A stretch of DNA of 64,000 nucleotides from Cryptomeria japonica (GCF_030272615.1 NC_081413.1:100664239-100728238); one strand, 5' to 3'; counted from the first letter of the stretch, positions 1 through 14,100 are shown. The notes: a model not told the origin generated them from the sequence alone. Made by a program: numbers and translations.

Positions 1-3000
1 ATGTTTAAGATTTAGAAACATAGATATTATTTTTTATCTTTTTTAATTGAAAATTAAGATTCTTTCCTTTCTTTTTATTCTCAAAATATTGCTTCTATTT
101 TTATTACTCCTAATCTTATCTTTTATAGTGAAAAATAATTGACCATAACAACATTCAATGTACCCATCAATATCTTACGAAAAAAGACTAAAGTCTATTT
201 CATCACTATGTGCAAATGAAAATTGTTGATATCAAATTGATACTAATATTGTAAAAATTAAAGCACAATTTGATTAATAGTAATAAATGAGCATTGTCAA
301 ATAATAATTTGATATTGCTACTTCTTTTATTATACTTGTTTATATAAAATGTATTAGTAATATATTTTTTAATTAAAGCTAGAGGCATTAATAGAAACAA
401 ACTGACCTTATCCTTTTAGTTGTGAACTTTAAAAAGAAAAATAAATTAATCTAACTACATAAGCAATATTTCTATTGTAATTTTCTTTTTATTTTGCATG
501 CAAATCAATTGAAATTGTAAAATTAAAATAAATCTTACTTTTTCAATTTTAAATGATAAATTTAAAACTTCAAATATAAATAGAATCTTTTTAATAAAAT
601 TCTAGATATATAATCAATATTATATTCTATTTTTCCTTTTTTACATTCAAATCATTTAAGTTTACAAATAAAACCAATTTTTAAAAAATAATTAAATGAA
701 TCATCAATCAATTTAAAATAAAATTTAAATCTAAATATAAACTTAAATCTAAATGTAAATAGAATCTTTCTATATTTTTATCCAAAGATGACAGTGTAAA
801 TCAGGGCTGCATATGATGTTGAATTGAAATTGACTAAAAACTGAGAAGATTCAAATCAAACAAAGATTCATCATATAATGATAATACTTCATATTTGTAA
901 CCCTAATTTGCCATGATTACTCTATGAGAGGGAGCATTCCACCTGCACAGATAAAATAATTGCCTTTAAAATCTATCAAAAATTATAAAATCAGACGTGA
1001 TCTTTATTATTCTTGGATTACTGCATCCATAGCATTGTCCTTCCCAAATGTCACATTAAACTATTTTTTTGGGGAGTAATTGTTATCATGCAAGGCTAAA
1101 TAGATCATCTGAAATCAAAATGTGCAGTTAATAAATTAGATAAAGTGCTAAAAAATAGAGTTATGATGAGCTGCAACATCCATGTATGGTTGCATCCTGT
1201 ATTGAACATCTCTCAGATATTTGATCAAAAAAGAAACACCAAATTCTTCTATTTTTATAAAATAGAATCAAATGCATCCATAAATGGTTCTCTCATTAAT
1301 CCCTTAACAATGATATGTTAAACGGAGAGTTGTAGAGACTCAGATTTCTGTATCATTACAACACAGAGTGAAGACATGAAGATGAAAAGCTCGCCTGGAA
1401 GACAGGAAAGAGAGCCTGAAAATATTGCAGTTGTTGGATACATAAGAAGAAAAACAAACATAACTCATATAAGTGAATTTTAAAACAGGCATCCAAATGA
1501 GGGATACATTAAACAAAACCAAATTTGCACTGTGATTTCAGGAGGTTCGATATAACAACGATTATGACAACATCGATAACAGTGACTTGAAATGAAAGCC
1601 ATTATTCATTTAAAGAGACCATAGCGAACAGCTGGTTTTCCACCACAACCATTATTCATTTAAAAAAACCATAGCGAACGACTGGTTTATTAATTGACAT
1701 GTTAGAATTTCAAACTCAACCCAAACAAAACAGAATCAACAAAAGAAAAATATTCAAACATTTACCAAAAAAGGACAAACCATTCAGAGCATGATGTCGT
1801 GATACCATTCAGGTTGCGTGTCCATCTGTGTGCTGCATAGCCATCTACATTCAATAATAACGCAACCGAAATCAAATATAGTAGCAATCTAAGAGGTATC
1901 AATGGAAGGAAAATTCAGGCAATCCAAACAATGTTAAACAGTAATATGATCAAAATCATTTTAAAGAATTTGCTTAAGCATTCAAACAGGTGACATTACA
2001 TTTAATTTGGAAATGATTGAGAAGAACCAAAAGGCACAATCCACATATGAAAGATCGATCACAAGTACAAACAAAGCTGTCTTCCGTTATGGTGACATTA
2101 CAAAATAATTTTCTGTGGACGATACACTATCAATTAATTTCGTGGATTAATCACAAACCCATCATTAGGCACAGGAAGATACATGACAGGCGATTGGCAG
2201 GAAGATACATGACTTTGCGATGGATTTTTTTCTTGCGGCTAATCTATGATAATAAATTAACAATCTATGTTGTTTATTTTGCATGGAAGAAATGTTTCTT
2301 ATCAACTTACCTCTAGTAAGCTTAAATTGTAGCGCCTCGTTCTTCAATGAGTGCACACCAAAAACAAATGGTGCCAGTACTAAACAAATGTCATGGATTT
2401 ATTTCTTTTATACAGACAACAAGTAGCATGTTATAGAAGAATAAACGTCTCACCTTTTGTAATAGCGAAGACCACTCTTCTACCACCATCCGACGAAGTA
2501 ATGGCAGATTTGTAACTACAAGAGCATGCAATATTGAATGTGCGTTTGTAACGGTAAGAAGAGCAGATGCGTTTGTTGTAATTGTCTGAATATGAAACAT
2601 TTCTTTTTTCTTACACCGTTATTCATGATGACCTCCTATTGATGTCATTGTAGGTTACACCTCTCGACATAAAGACCTATACGTGGCATTAATAAAACAT
2701 TTAATATTCCATGAATTATGGGAGGGTGAATTTGTTTGGAGCTACCCACTTTTAAAGGAGATAAGGAAGTAATTTTAAAAGAAAAAAAAACTCTAGGTAA
2801 TATGAAAAAATGGAAATAGCAAGGAGGGATACGTGGCATGATTCCTCATTCCTCCCCACAATTTTAGCAAGTGCTCATACCTACAAAGAAGATAAATTTT
2901 ATCGTAAAGTAAAGGAGGTTTAAGTTTTTTTATTTATTTAATGAAATTTGAAATTTAAATTTATTTTTTTGCTAAAATATATTTATTCAATACTAATATT

Positions 3001-3223
3001 GTTATTTGTTTAATTTAATTTTTTATCATTTAGAATATAAATTAAATTTAACTTTAAATAAATAAACTTAATAATAAATTAAATCTATAAATTAATTTTT
3101 CGAATGTAATTTTATTTAACAAAAATTAGAGATTTTGTTGTTTAAATAACTCAAAATATAAATTTTAATATTAATAATAAAAAATATATAAATTAATTCT
3201 ATTAAATTAAAATTTATTTATAA
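1..3223. other. AT-rich intergenic DNA, no gene recognised
   Basis: Very AT-rich sequence with only short frames that resemble no family I know. Between 900 and 2,640 the base composition is more balanced and could hold old exon or repeat remnants, but no domain is readable. A 40-bp direct repeat lies at 1599-1638 and 1649-1688 (period 50, about four differences). The stretch from 2,920 to 3,223 is almost pure A/T and is the target into which LINE-A inserted. Confidence 0.6.
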
Positions 3224-3425
3224 AACAATTAGTAAATTTTAATTTTTCTACATTGCATATAAGGAGTTAACTGATACAAAAACCTATTATTACCAGAATC
3301 TTACTGACTACGGTTGAGTTTACATATGGATCGTTGATCCAAAAAAACTATACAAGACTATGCATATATCTGTAGTAAGTAATATCCAGATCACATGGGT
3401 GAGGTAATGAAATGGAGAAGCCAAA

Positions 3426-6400
3426 TCACATCTTCTCATGGTCCTGAAATGCCTCCATCCAGGTTGTCCACCCCAGAGGGCCTTCCATCCACATGACTTG
3501 CTTACCATCAAGTAATTGACTAAGCATCTGAATGTATTCCTTAACTAGGTCTCTGGTTTTCCCAATCTCTAACCCAAGGCTCTCCAATCCTAAATCAACA
3601 TACTGGTGTTCCCCTACGACCTGCCTCCACTTGTACCCATTCTCCAACTCGTGTACAAACATCTTGGCTTGTCAGTCTTTTAGGAATCTAAGGACTTTTT
3701 TTTTCTCAATGTTCATTGTAACAGATACCTACAAAAAAACGCGATGAAGAGTGAGTCCACGAAATGACTCAGTAAGGGCCCTAGCTTTACCTTGGAACTT
3801 ATCTTCATTTCTAATTTTTCATATATACCATAAAATTTAAGTGGATAGAATATGCCAAAATAGGTTAGTATCCTTTTTTCAAGCCTTTAATGTACCCAGT
3901 GAGAACATCTAGAATAAGAATATGATTAGGAATAGAGATACCAAACAACAACCATATTTCTCTAACAATATTACTCTCAAAGAAAATATGCCTAACAGAC
4001 TCAGGTATTCTACACACATTGCAAATATCACTATTATTATGATCTTTTCTGAATGGCAGCCTGTTAATAATCATCAGCCATTTAAAACATTTTTTCTTGG
4101 GAGTAATAGGGTTGCTCCATAGTTGTGAGAATATCTTCTATCATTGTTTCACAGAGAGGTCTACATACCACAAAGTGTTAGCATACATTATAATAGATTC
4201 ATCATATGTGAGGGTACTATAAACATTAATAGCTTTGATATTGGACACAAAAATATTATTTCCACATAAGATCAATACATCTTTCATTAATAATCTTGTA
4301 GCTTTTAGGCAAATGCAGTTCTGTACAGGCATGTTTCACCATATTGTAGGTTCTCTTTTGGGAATTCTGCAGATCATATCTAACTCTAAGGGTATCCCAT
4401 CTAATAAGCCTATCGTTCTCAATAATGTCTTTAAAGCAACGAATGCCTTTAATGGCCCAGGATTTAGCAGAACACCCTTGAGTGAGCGCGAGAGGTTTAG
4501 AGGAATGGAGAAGGTTCCACCAGATAGACCTTTCCCCCTGGATGTGGTCATTGTTGTTTTCCTTACTGTTAGTGATGAAAAGTCTAATACTTTCCTAGGC
4601 TTTCCAAATAGACTTAAAGACACTCGAACCTTGCACCGAGACTGCAAACCCTCCAGCCACTAGGTCACAAAAGGGTAGAGATTTCCAGGATTTAGCCTTC
4701 TTAGGAACAACTCTCATGATGTTGTTTCTGACCAGAATTTTCCATGGTTCACTGCCATCAAAATCCTGGAAGAACCATTTTGCAACAAGAGCAACCCCTT
4801 GTATTTTCGGGTCTTTTAACTCGATCCCTCCCAGACTCTTCTCTATGTGGCACCACCCCCACTTAACAGAGTGTATCTTTTTATTTCCTTTCCCGTCAGA
4901 CCATAGGAAGTTCCTTATAGCTTTTTGTATTTCCAGGATTTGATAATTGGAGAGCATCCAAACAGAGGAATAGTACGTAAATGTTGTATGAGGATAAAAA
5001 AAATTGATAGACTTGCACTCTACCAACAAGCAATAGATACTTATTATTCCATTTATTGATCTTTTTGTCAATTTTGTCTCTAACCCATATCCACATCTCC
5101 TTGAGAGAGGGGGAGATGGCAAAGGGTATCCCCAAGTATCTTACAATCTTGTTAACCCCCCCCCCCCCCAATGGATTCCAAACTGGTGTAACCATTCTGG
5201 AGGCTCCTCCTTCCACCCAAGCAGGGTAGATTTAGCTTGAGAGTTTTTGGCCCTTGAAATCTCACCTAAGAACTTAATTTGTACTCCAGGGCTTCCATGT
5301 TTTACTAGGTAAGTTCAATGAAAAGTGTAGTGTCATCAGCAAATTGGGTATTAATCAGTTCAGACCCATCAGGAAGCATAACACCTCCTATTTTAGGGGA
5401 TACGGTATAGTCTCTTAAGATATAGTACAGGGCATCAGAAGCTATAACAAATAGCGTAGGGGCAAGAGGGCAACCCTGTCTAATAGACCTACCAAGCATA
5501 ATAACCTGAGTGAGAGATCCATTAATCTCTACCTGTGCAAACGCATCTTTAAGGAGAATCTTCACCTATTTGCAGAATTCCATAGGAAATCCAAAGGCTT
5601 CTAGCATCATCAAAATAAATTCCCATTCAACCTTGTCATAGGCCTTCTCAAAATCCAAAAGAAACATGGCCACATTTTTCCCTGATACATTTGCCCAGTC
5701 CATCGCCTCCCAACTAGTAATTAGATTTTCCAGTATGAATCTTCCTTTTATGAACCCTGTTTGAGTGCGACAAATGAATTTGGGTAGCACATTCTCTAAC
5801 CTAAGTGCAAGCACCTTGGCCAAAATTTTATAGGACACATTGAGGAGAGTAATGGGTCTCCAAGTTTTATGAGTGACTTGTCCCCTTCTTTGGGTAATAG
5901 CTTAATAGTCCCTTTATTGATAACTTCTCCTAGAGAACCACTCTCATAGGCCTCAGAATATAGTTCATGGAGGTCTTGGCAAATCAAACCCTCATTAGCC
6001 TTATAAAACTCAATAGAAAGCCCATCCGGGCCTGGAGTCTTGTCATTGTTCAGGTTTCTAATAGCATTTTTTAGCTCACCCACATAGATATTTTACCTCA
6101 ATGCTTGTGAGTCCTCCACATTAATCCTACTAGGAATAATTGCTCTGCATTTCTCTCTGGCTTCCTCTAACAAGGGAATCTTCCAAGGAGAAGAGTCCTC
6201 TATAGAAAAGATAAAACACCTATTTAATTTCTTCTATTTCCACTACCTCTTTGTTGTCTACCCATATCATATCAATCTTTTCTCTAGATTGTTTGTGCTT
6301 AAGCATATTGAAAAAGAATTTAGACCCTTTGTCACCGAAATGCATCCACTGACTTCGGGCCCTTATCATTGCACCTCTAATCTTAACCTGATGATGTTTC

Positions 6401-7470
6401 CTCAGAGCATCCCTCGCCTTAGCAACTTTGTCTGATAATTCCACTTTGCTCGAGTTGTTTTGGACATCTACCTCACATCGATACATTTCATCGGTAAGTG
6501 TTTTCTCCAGCGATCTATAATTTTTAGCTTTTTTATGCCCAATAGTCTGTAGTAGGGTTTGCCAACTCTTAACATTTGGGTTCCATTTGTTTACATGAGT
6601 TTTCAAATCCTTATTTCCTTTGTTGAGTAATCTAATAATTTTTATGGTGACCAACACATCTGGATCCTTAAGGAGATGGGTGTTGAGGATGAATTTATCT
6701 CCTTATTTCCTTTTCTTTGTTGGAGTGTCTCTGAACCTAATTTGGGAAATCAGAGGGTGATGGTCTGAGACTGAAACCGGCCATATTGTCACAACATTAC
6801 CCTGATTATCCGATGTAAAGGAGAATCAATCTCTATCAACATAAAACCTATCCAGTCTACAATAGATTCTATTTTGTCCTCTCTGGTAATTGCACCAAGT
6901 GAACCAAATTCCTTTCGCATCCTTCTTGTTACCAAGTAGGGGGTCAAATAGTTTCCTACAATTCTTCATTCTTTCCTAGTGAATTTTCTCTGCTCCTTTC
7001 CATTCCATAGCTACACCACCACATTTATCCTCGTCACTTTCAATCATGTTGAAGTCTCCCCTAATAACCCATGGAATATCAGGGAGGGAGGCAATCCAAT
7101 CCCATAATTTAGTGCTATCCCTATAGTCATTGGCAACATAGATTGAGCACACACTAATGATAGTTTTGTTAATGTCCAGTGAGGCCCACACTGCTCTATT
7201 ACATGGTGAGCACCCTTGGTTAACAATGTGATCTTTCTGTTTGGAGTTGATGAGAAGCCCAACTCCCCCTCTTCCTTTATCATGGTCTAAACAAATCTTA
7301 ATAGAATCTTTCTAGATGAATTCTAGATTGACCTCCAAGGTAAATTTGACTGCTTTTAATTCTTGTAGCATGATGATATTTGCATCCTTGTGATGGTTAA
7401 CAAACTTCCTAACTATTTGTTTCCTATCTGGTGACTCCAGACCTCTAATATTCCATGAGATGCACTTCAT
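3426..7470 (-). pseudogene. LINE-A ORF2: endonuclease and reverse transcriptase, broken
   Basis: ORF2 probably starts at the ATG at 7470, where MKCISWNIRGL supplies the first strand and catalytic Asn of the APE-type endonuclease. GDFN follows (near 7060). A linker at 6220-6657 precedes the reverse transcriptase at 5305-6083. Visible RT motifs are TPGPDG, FLLDFEKAYDKVEW and FADD (the catalytic aspartates, in place of the commoner YADD). The region at 4595-5122 is the post-RT domain, and 3865-4074 holds the C-terminal zinc finger (CNVC...RHIFFES, last Cys lost to Ser). A distinctive tail ends in MEGPLGWTTWMEA, shared with LINE-B. Several stops and frameshifts make this a pseudogene. It drives target-primed reverse transcription in active relatives. 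Confidence 0.85.
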
Positions 7471-7496
7471 CATAACTAAATGAGAGTTTGTTACTC

Positions 7497-9266
7497 TTAA
7501 GCAGTCTTAAACTTGTTAAAACGCCTGGGGAGATCTTTCTTTTCTTCAATTTTTCTTCTATTGGTTGAAACCTTGTTCTTGGAGCCCAGTGGTCTACCTC
7601 TTCTTCTTCTAGATAAAACCTCAGTGTTCTCACTATCAGTCATCCACTCTCCTTCATCGATGTATTCATCATTTTGAGAGTCATCCTCTAAATCAGGATC
7701 CTTATTGGGATCAGGCTGACTGGGGGCCTCTCCACTCTCAAAACAAGGTCTAAGTGCCTTCAAACTATTACAGTTGCCTAGGGTCTCATCCTCAAAATCT
7801 ACAGGCTTATTAAGCCTAGTATCACTACTATTAGGGTCAGGAACAATGACCTCAATCACACAGTTATCCTCAATTTCAAAAAGCTTCTTAGGGGGAAGGG
7901 AGATGACTGTTTCAGGAGTGGATTTCGTAAGAGAGGGGTCTCTTGTCGTATTATCAGGGACAGAGGTTAAGGCAAGCTCATAGGAAACATCCATATTTGC
8001 AGAGTTCTTATGAGTAGACTTTAAGCTCTATGTTCCACTAGGGCTACCTCCCTTACCTAACTCACTGTTGACACCATCCTTCTCTTCAAAATTCTTAGTA
8101 ACGGATCTAACATGGGCGGAGGTTGCATTTGATTTCGTGAGTCTCCTTTCTGGGGGGATTTCATGCACGTAATCTTCCATGGGCGATGCCAGGTTGTTCA
8201 CCCTAGATGATTTATCCTCCCTATGCTTAAAGTTATTAGGGTTAGTCACTCTAATTTTCTCCAAAGCCAATTGTTAGGCATTTTTCCTTCTCCTTTTCCT
8301 AGGGTTTTTTCCAACCATCTGAAAACCATCCTGCTGATCTTGACCCATCTATTTCAGGGCTTTCGAAATTGCAGAATGGGAAGCGGGGGCATCATTGGAG
8401 TTCCCAATATTTTCTTTTTTGTCAGAATCATAAGACATATTAATCTCTTCATTCATAGCTCTATTGATCTTTTTACTAAGGGAGTCAAGTTTATCCATGA
8501 GCGGAACTTGGTTTCTGTGGACTGGTGGAGGGTCGTTAGCATCATTACGGGCCTTCTCCATTCCTTTATGCCAATTAACAATGGGGCAATTTTTCTGAAT
8601 ATGTCCCTCTTTTCTGCAGAGGAAGCATGTATTAATTCCTCCAAGAATTTCAATTGGGCAAGACACAGTTTCATCCCCTAAATCAATGTTTAATGAATTG
8701 GGTAGGTCATGGCCAGGGTTAATTGAAACCAGAACCCTCGCATCCAAGTGAGGAATAAGTGAGGCTGAATTATCCAACCGGATAGTCTTGTCAATAGGAT
8801 CAAGCATTTGGGGTATGAATTTCCATAGCAGCGGAGGGACATTCTTAACCAGAAGCCACCTAGGGCACGAAAGTGCCAAAATTTCCTCATTGACCGCTTC
8901 AGGAGACGACTCTATGGCACGGAAGGTGCATTTACCCACCGTCCAGTATTGTTTTCTAATGACTTCCATTTGCACCTTATGATCCTTGAAAAAAACAATG
9001 AATAATCTTTTTTTATTTAATCTACAAAATGAAACATGATAACCTAATTTGATATTCCACACATTTCTAAACCAGTCATCAAGAAATTTCCGGGCCGGAC
9101 ATTTATTGACATCAACAATAGCAAAGAAAATAGCAGTATCTTTTAATCTATTAGTTTCAAGAGCAATTTCATTACACATTAAATGATTAGGAATGATGGA
9201 GATGGAGCCCAAGATAGAGTTAGGGTCCTTACCTTCTCCACGAGGGCCACCATTATCTACAGTCAT
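7497..9266 (-). pseudogene. LINE-A ORF1: gag-like RNA-binding protein, broken by stops
   Basis: The ATG at 9266 opens 305 codons. The same frame continues after three stops (near 8349, 8271 and 8027) down to 7497, so the original ORF1 was roughly 590 residues. The first 200 residues look like the DUF4283-type domain of plant L1 ORF1 proteins (the PRWLLVKNVPP segment). It is followed by a CCHC knuckle, CFLCRKEGHIQKNC, with canonical CX2CX4HX4C spacing. The distal part is acidic and Ser-rich, ending in a basic RRRRGRPLGSKNK-like patch that could bind nucleic acid or act in nuclear localisation. In the family this protein coats the element RNA; here three nonsense codons prevent full-length product. 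Confidence 0.8.
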
Positions 9267-9701
9267 AACCTAGCACCCTTTGGGATGGTGTTGAAAGGAT
9301 GATCAACGACTTCTTTAAACATTTTCTTTTTTACATCTTCGGCTCCCAATCTTTCATTCATTTTGGAGACGCCTCCGGACGAGCCCTCCATAAATGCACA
9401 TTAACCCACACACACACAGAGAAGCACGGACGACTGCGGGGAAGGACAATCAAAAAAAGCAGACTCCAAAAAAAATAAGAGAAACTTACCAAGAGGAAAT
9501 ATAAACTTACCTACGTGGAGGAGGTCGCATGCTCTCTCCCACGTTAGTGGCTACAACCCCTACAGTCTTGTGCCAAAACCTGAAGGCGTGACGTAGATGC
9601 AAGCATAGTTGTTGAGCCTTTTTTCACATGCGTTCCTAAAATTCCACTCAACAATTAGTAAATTAATAAAAAATCATCTTCATAAAACAATAAATTTTAA
9701 T

Positions 9702-11046
9702 GATATATCTGGTGGAACCTTTTCCACTCCTCCAAACCTCTTGCGCTTACACAAGGTTGTTATGCCAGAGCATGGGCTAACAAAGGTATTTGTTTATTTA
9801 AAGACATTATTGATAATGATATGCTTATGAGTTGGGAAGCACTTAGTGCTAGGTATGATCTTCCGACTTCCCAAAAAAGAACTTACAATATGGTTTAAAA
9901 TGCTTGTGCTATTCTTCAGTTGCCTAAAAAATTGTAATGTGAATAATAATAGATTTACTGCCTATAAATGGAATAATGATATCCTTATTTATAATGTTAA
10001 GTCTATCATTTTTTATAATACTCTCTCTTATGATGAGTCTATTATCAATCACGCTAATACTTTGTGGTATGCAGATTTATCTTTAAAGCAATGGCAGAAA
10101 GTATTCACAGGATTATGAAATAGTCCTATCGTTCTTAAGAAAAAATGTTTTAAATGGCTGATGTTAATTAATAGACCTCCTTTCAGGAAAGATCAATCCA
10201 ATATTGATATGTGCAATATATGTAGAGTGCATAAATTTGTTAGACACATCTTCTTTGAGTGCATTATTGCTAAAAACAATTGGTTGATGTTTGGTATTTC
10301 TATTCCTAACCAGGTTAATATTATGGAAGTTCTTACTGGTTGCATCCATGGTTTAAAAAAAGATACTAATCTATTTTGGCATATTCTTTCTACTGATATC
10401 TTACGGTACATTTGGAAAATTAGAAACGAAGATAAATTCCATGGTGAAACTAGGGCCCTTATTGAGTCATTTCATGGACTCACTCTTCATTACATTATTT
10501 TGCAGGTCTCTGTAACTATGAGGATAGAGAAGAATAAACTTTTGTGGTTTCTCAAAGATGGTCATGCTACCATGTTCATATATGAGCTGGAGAATGCATT
10601 TGAATGGAAGCGGGTTGTAGGAGATCACACCTCTTTTGCCACTGCAATGGAGAATCTTGGTGTTGAGATTCAAAAAGCCAAAAACCTAACGATGGAGCAT
10701 ATCCAGATGTTGACTCAGCCACATGAGGGAAGGAAGACAATCTGGATGGAAGGTCCTTTGGGGTGGGCAACTTGGATGGAGCCCTGTCAGGATCATCTTC
10801 ATGAGTGTTGAGATGCTATTTGGTTTTTTTATTCGAACATGATCATTATCTATGTATACTCTTTTTTCTTGGACACATCATAGAATAGGCTATGTATAAG
10901 ATTATGTTGTTTATAATGTACATGCAGAACTGTTAGTAGTCATTGATTGATTCTATGTAAGTTGGGATTGTTGGTTTTGAGGCAGGGCCTCACGTTACTG
11001 CTGAAGCTATACTTTTTGTAAGTTTACTCTCTATATTTAATAGATA
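9702..11046 (+). mobile_element. LINE-B: 5'-truncated L1-type insertion, same family as LINE-A
   Basis: Only the distal end of an ORF2 and the 3' UTR are present. The 18-bp word aaaacaataaattttaat lies exactly at 9684-9701 and 11047-11064, directly outside the insert, as expected of a TSD. The 3' end finishes in a short A-run merging with the TSD. The 5' break falls at the SGGTF segment, which in LINE-A lies near 4510-4530. The element is in inverted orientation to LINE-A and only 20 bp from LINE-A's own TSD. The perfect TSD suggests a fairly recent insertion. Confidence 0.9.
9711..10811 (+). pseudogene. LINE-B ORF2 C-terminus: zinc finger and family-specific tail
   Basis: One frame runs from about 9711 to 10811 with two stops (after 9830 and at 10116-10118). 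The last 216 codons are open. They contain the LINE zinc finger CNICRVHKFVRHIFFEC (Cys-Cys-His-Cys), then WKIRNEDKF, and a roughly 110-residue tail ending MEGPLGWATWMEP. The same tail ends LINE-A, so it belongs to this LINE family rather than to a neighbouring gene. No RT or endonuclease is present, so it cannot act alone. Its role in the family is unknown; C-terminal zinc fingers of LINEs are thought to help RNA binding. Confidence 0.85.
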
Positions 11047-11064
11047 AAAACAATAAATTTTAAT

Positions 11065-14000
11065 TATTAAAACAAATTGAATAAAAAAAAAATTATATAT
11101 AAAATTAAACACATTTATCTTTTATCTTGAAATTTAAATTATTTTATATAGATTTTAATTATTTAAAACTACTAGAAATATATACAAGAGAGATAAATCT
11201 TTATTAAAAAACTCTATACATTAAAACACTTTATTAAAAATTTATAAACTTTTTAAAGATTCTATATATGTTAATACTTTTATAAAACTTTTTAAATAAA
11301 TGCATGCAAGGTTAAATTGTTATAAACAATGTGTGAAAATGATTTCAAGCAAAGGATAAGACAGAGGTGTTAGGATATGATTTTGTGTTTTATTTATCTG
11401 TTTATTTACATAGAGAGATAAATATATACAGAGGGAAAACAAAATATTCACAGAGGTAAATATATATACAAAGATAATTAAACACAGATATATATAAATA
11501 TATATTTTTTGGAGATAAATAAACACTGTGATAAATATACTTTCAAAGATAGATTTTCACATGGGTAAATAAACACTGATTCACAGAGATAAATATATTT
11601 TAACTTTTTGTTCTCTATTCTGATTTTTAAATATATTTAGCAAAGATATACTTATTCATGTTATCCTAATATATACTTATTCTTAAAAATCTGATTTTTG
11701 AAAAAAAGAACAGAGTTGATTGATTCAAGGAGGAGGGTTTACAAATAGATTAAATAATATTCTGATTTGTATATGCATATTTTGAAAGAAATCTAGTAAC
11801 AAGTTCTTTTCCTACATGTAGATTTACACTATCAAAAAAATCTAAGAATAAAGAAGAAGATTTCCCTTTGGATAGAAAACCAAATTTATTACATGTATTT
11901 GATTTAATCTATCAACAAAAACTGAAGAGAATATTTCCTTTGAAAAACTCATATATGCACAAATCTGAAAGAGATAAAAGAATTTTTTTTGAAAAATACA
12001 AAATTCCATATTTGCAAAAAAAATCTGAAAGAGATGAGAGAAGAATTCCTTTGAAAAGAAAAAGCAAGCAAGTGAATATGTAAGAGGGGAACTTGGATTC
12101 AAATGAAGAACCTTGCTTTTGATTCCTCCTATACCCCAGTTCCCTTCTTTGAATTCCTGACTTGTAGCCTGATACAGATCTTCTTCAAAACTTCCTAAAA
12201 TCTTGCAATATGCCTACAAAACTTCTCCTACCACTAATATGAAATTGAAACTAATATATAAATTTCAAGACTACTCCATAACATAACCCAATGAACTCCT
12301 TTTGGAAAATTAAGGATACATTATATAGAAAAAGTGCACCATTTCCCACTATCAATTGAATTAATTGAATTAGAGATTCTTTTACAAAATTAATTCCATG
12401 CAAAGTTGATTGTCGTCATAGTGGGGATTACATGCAAGAAATGGAATTTGAAATCCACTTCTAGAAACTTCTCATTTTCTCCTACGACATGTGCTCAATA
12501 GATATTTTGAGTAAATAAATAATTTCCAATTAAATTTATGACCTCAAGTGTGTGTGTCTCCACTATTTAATTCTTTTTATTTAAAATAATTCCAACCTTA
12601 TTCAACTTATCATTTCTAACTAATATTACTCACAAAAAAATATGAATAACAACAACAATAATAATAATAGTGGCAAGTTTTATCTAGGTTGAGAAAGGGG
12701 GTTATGACAAGAAGGATTAACACAATCACTAAAGCCTAAAGAAACTAATCAGAATGCATTCAAACAAGAAGGTAACACATTACACAAAATGTCCAAATTG
12801 AATGAAGATAAAAGGAGTAAATTTTTATTAATGCAAGCCAACGCAAATTTACATATGTAGAGAAACATAATTTTTTTGTAGAAGAACGAAAGAAGATCCT
12901 TGTAACAAGGTTAAAATATTGCCTTTGTAGCTTAGGCATAACTCTGATTGGATTGTAGTTAGAATCCCTAACCCTACTAGGGTTGGGTTACAAAATATTA
13001 GAGGGGTAGAATTAAATCAAGAACTTAATCTGATTGTGTGTACACAACATCCGAGAAATATCCTCTGCTACTGGGAAGAAGCAAAAAATTTCTAGGGATG
13101 GAGAAGGTTTTGTATATGAATGCAATATGGTGGCACTTTGCAGGGTTAAAAAGTCCTCAATCCGCATCGAATGGCCTTGGGAGGCGTCTGAAAATTGGTC
13201 TGCACATCAAGTCTGGAGTTATGGCTAACTAGGTTAGAAATTAGATCAGATTTGGGGCTAACTAGGTTAGAAATTGGTCATCGACCATCCAGTCAGCAAC
13301 CCTATCTAACAAATTTTTTAATTTCTAACGGTCTGTGGGATTTGAATTTTGGTCGTTAGATCCTCCATATCGCACGCAGATGGATGTGTGAGATCATGCC
13401 ACATAATCATCCAAGGGGCCCAACAAGAGTTTAAAACACTATTATTCGATCTTCCCTCTATGAAAATCTGACATCTAACATTGTGCCACGTAGCGCGTTG
13501 GACCCACTCGATCTCTCTCAACGCACAGAAGGGGCCCCACCATGGGCTTCAACCTTGTCACCAAGACATGACCCTTTGGCAAGATGCATTTTTTTCTTTT
13601 TCGCGGACCCTTTGAAAGCTATGTTGAAAAGGCTTAAGGGTTTCACCAAGAGAAGGCCTTTCAACAAGACCAAAATCTTGCCCTGCTAGTGTGAAAGTTT
13701 TATCGAAAAGGGGTTTGGTGTTGTCAAGACATGGTTGAGGTCCTACCGACAAAGGTCGGCAGTTCACCAAGAGAAAGTATTTCATTGAGATGCTTTTTGT
13801 GCTTTGTTGATCTAGGAGGCTATGCTGAATTGCTTGAGGACCCCGCCATTTGGTGACTAGGAAAGAAAGAAACTAGCCCCGCCATGGACTGTGACCCTCC
13901 AACTAGTGGTACCTTTAGTGATCTGATCAGTCGACCTGGTCAACATCAAAATAGAAAATTAGAGCCCAAAAATGATAAAAAGGCTTTTAAGCCTTAACAC

Positions 14001-14100
14001 TTAGGGTTTAGGGTTTTAGGGCTCAAAAAGGAGGTTTTCCCTCAAGGTTTTAGTAGCCAGTGAAATGTCTCAGAGCAGATTTTTCTAGGGATAATAGTTG
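11065..14100. other. AT-rich non-coding stretch
   Basis: No gene or element is recognised. From 11390 to 11610 there is a degenerate repeat around agagataaatatata. Around 11860-12060 two degenerate copies of a GAAAGAGATRARAGAA-type sequence occur. From 13480 to 13930 the DNA is less AT-rich and has palindromic GGCCCCACCATGGGC-like words. Two plant telomere-type units (ttagggtttaggg) lie near 13,996. Short open frames here show no domain. Confidence 0.5.

Larger units (their letters stand above)
3239..9649 (-). mobile_element. LINE-A: full-length, decayed L1-type retrotransposon
   Basis: The element has the L1 layout on the minus strand: 5' leader (9267-9649), ORF1 with a zinc knuckle, ORF2 with endonuclease, reverse transcriptase and C-terminal zinc finger, then a 3' UTR ending in a short A-run. 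The 15-bp word aacaattagtaaatt occurs exactly at 3224-3238 and 9650-9664, immediately outside both ends. I read it as the TSD, so the 5' end is not truncated. Both ORFs carry stops and frameshifts, so it is inactive. A poly-C run near 5157-5170 on the plus strand adds one of the frame breaks. Confidence 0.88.

Noticed and set aside
900-2640. A possible protein gene in the more balanced sequence
   Set aside because: No frame over 100 codons, no recognisable domain and no consistent splice sites.
9405-9420. CA repeat as a promoter element of LINE-A
   Set aside because: A short run of CA units in the leader; nothing supports a function.
13985-14035. Interstitial telomere
   Set aside because: Only about two TTTAGGG-type units; too few to support a telomeric origin.
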